5,653 nt of DNA, taken from NCBI GenBank assembly GCA_052386975.1, contig JBQTJQ010000038.1, positions 1-5,653 on the forward strand, written 5' to 3'. The DNA comes from JACPFV01 sp052386975. GTDB taxonomy: Bacteria > Pseudomonadota > Gammaproteobacteria > Nevskiales > Nevskiaceae. Position numbers and translations under genes: made by a program. The notes beneath the pieces were generated by a model, which had not been told where the DNA came from, made no database searches, and saw only the letters and a list, made by a program, of their open reading frames with translations. Below, in pieces: positions 4,791 to 5,653 of this stretch (position 1 is the stretch's first letter; every line of letters begins with the position of its first letter).

Positions 4791-5653
4791 CTACAACAAT
4801 TTGGCGGCCAGCAGGTCGCGCGAGCGCCGCCAGATCACGCCGACCGTGGCCAGCGTCATCACCCCGCCGAAGATCACCGACGGGATGACCCCGAGCAGCC
4901 TGGCGGCGACGCCGGACTCGAACGCGCCGAGCTCGTTCGAGGTCGTCACGAAGATGCTGTTCACCGCGACTACGCGCCCGCGCAGGTGATCCGGCGGCAG
5001 CGCCTGCAGCAGCGTCTGGCGGATGATCACGCTGACGCTGTCGGCGGCGCCGGTGAAGAACAGCATCACGATCGACAGCCAGAAGACCTTGGAGACCGCG
5101 AACACCAGCGTGGCCACGCCGAAGCCGGTCACGGCCCACAGCAGGTTGCGCCAGGCGCGCTCGGTCGGCGGGTGGAAGGCGCAGATGAACATGACCGCCA
5201 GCGCGCCAACCGACGGCGCCGCGCGCAGCACGCCCAGGCCTTGCGGGCCGACGTGCAGGATGTCCTCGGCGAAGATCGGCAGGATCGCGAGGACCCCGCC
5301 GAAGAACACGCTGACCATGTCGAGCGAGATCGCGTAGAGGATCGCCTTGGTGCGATAAACGTAGGCCAGGCCCTCGCGCAGGCTCAGCCACAGGCTTTCG
5401 TGCTCGGTCGGCACCGGCGGCCGGCGCGCGATGCCGAAGATCAGCCCGAGCGTGACGACCAGCGCCACCACCACCAGCTCGAGCGCGCCCTCGAGCCCGA
5501 ACGCGGCGTAGCCGTAGCCGGCCAGTGCCGGGCCAGTGACCGCGCCGGCCTGCCAGAACGAGCTCATCCACACCGAGGAATTCGGGTACAGCTCGCGCGG
5601 CACCAGGAAGGCCTTCAGCGACGAGGCCGCCGGCGAATAGATGCCGCGCGCCA
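4791..5653 (-). CDS. MFS exporter, MFS_3/EntS type, N-terminus beyond the window
   Basis: The last 286 residues of a major facilitator superfamily permease; the frame stays open to the window end, so roughly the first 120-130 residues, covering the first few membrane helices, are missing compared with the usual length of about 410-420. The fragment begins in the conserved ARGIYSPAASSLKAFLVPRE stretch (1-20), then SFWQAGAVTGPALAG (31-45), both typical of the enterobactin-exporter-like MFS_3 family. The central cytoplasmic loop lies about 75-100, and hydrophobic segments follow near 104-127, 140-158, 168-186, 190-210 and 256-274. LPPDHLRGRVVAVNS (218-232) is another conserved loop motif of this group. 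A GTG at 5603 is internal, not a plausible start. Likely a proton-driven exporter of a small molecule; the substrate is unknown. It is convergent with the MATE gene. Confidence 0.9.
   Translation of the reverse strand, partial: ARGIYSPAASSLKAFLVPRELYPNSSVWMSSFWQAGAVTGPALAGYGYAAFGLEGALELVVVALVVTLGLIFGIARRPPVPTEHESLWLSLREGLAYVYRTKAILYAISLDMVSVFFGGVLAILPIFAEDILHVGPQGLGVLRAAPSVGALAVMFICAFHPPTERAWRNLLWAVTGFGVATLVFAVSKVFWLSIVMLFFTGAADSVSVIIRQTLLQALPPDHLRGRVVAVNSIFVTTSNELGAFESGVAARLLGVIPSVIFGGVMTLATVGVIWRRSRDLLAAKLL

Noticed and set aside
4765..5571. Alternative minus-strand frame overlapping the MFS gene
   Set aside because: Arg/Gly/Ala-rich shadow of the MFS permease in another frame, with no recognisable motif.
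1..5653. CRISPR array, insertion sequence, tRNA or riboswitch
   Set aside because: No regularly spaced direct repeats, transposase frame, cloverleaf or recognisable riboswitch core was seen on either strand.

Overview
The window is a compact, GC-rich, ordinary-looking chromosomal segment from a proteobacterium. Codon use, the FolE, ParB and YgjP-like sequence types and the short gene spacing point to a beta- or gammaproteobacterium, but I cannot place it more finely. No phage, plasmid, CRISPR, rRNA or tRNA signal was seen. Seven protein genes are supported; the two at the edges are cut by the window.

Layout from left to right: (1) on the minus strand, a YgjP-like (DUF45/WLM) zinc metallopeptidase whose C-terminal end runs off position 1; (2) a 110-base gap holding a tight cluster of one perfect and two near-perfect DnaA-box-like 9-mers; (3) on the minus strand, an orphan ParB/Spo0J-family protein with no parA beside it and no N-terminal ParA-contact segment; (4) divergent from it across 22 bases, folE (GTP cyclohydrolase I), where the short gap holds overlapping -10-like boxes for both directions; (5) directly after the folE stop, an inverted pair of palindromes (REP/BIME-like) reaching the presumed promoter of the next gene; (6) on the plus strand, a soluble diiron acyl-ACP desaturase with all expected iron-ligand motifs; (7) on the minus strand, tail-to-tail with it across 2 bases, acylphosphatase; (8) divergent from acyP across 11 bases, a complete MATE-family efflux transporter; (9) a short second element resembling the first repeat; (10) on the minus strand, an MFS exporter of the MFS_3/EntS type, truncated at its N-terminus by the window end.

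The genes do not form one pathway: neighbours are mostly divergent or convergent, so nearly every gene is probably its own transcription unit. Functions represented are chromosome-partition-like DNA binding (ParB), folate/pterin biosynthesis (FolE), membrane lipid unsaturation (desaturase), acyl-phosphate hydrolysis (AcyP) and small-molecule export (MATE, MFS). I did not find a clearly new multi-gene system. The most interesting items are non-coding: the nested palindromic repeat pair with a possible relative 2.7 kb away, and the DnaA-box cluster next to an orphan parB.
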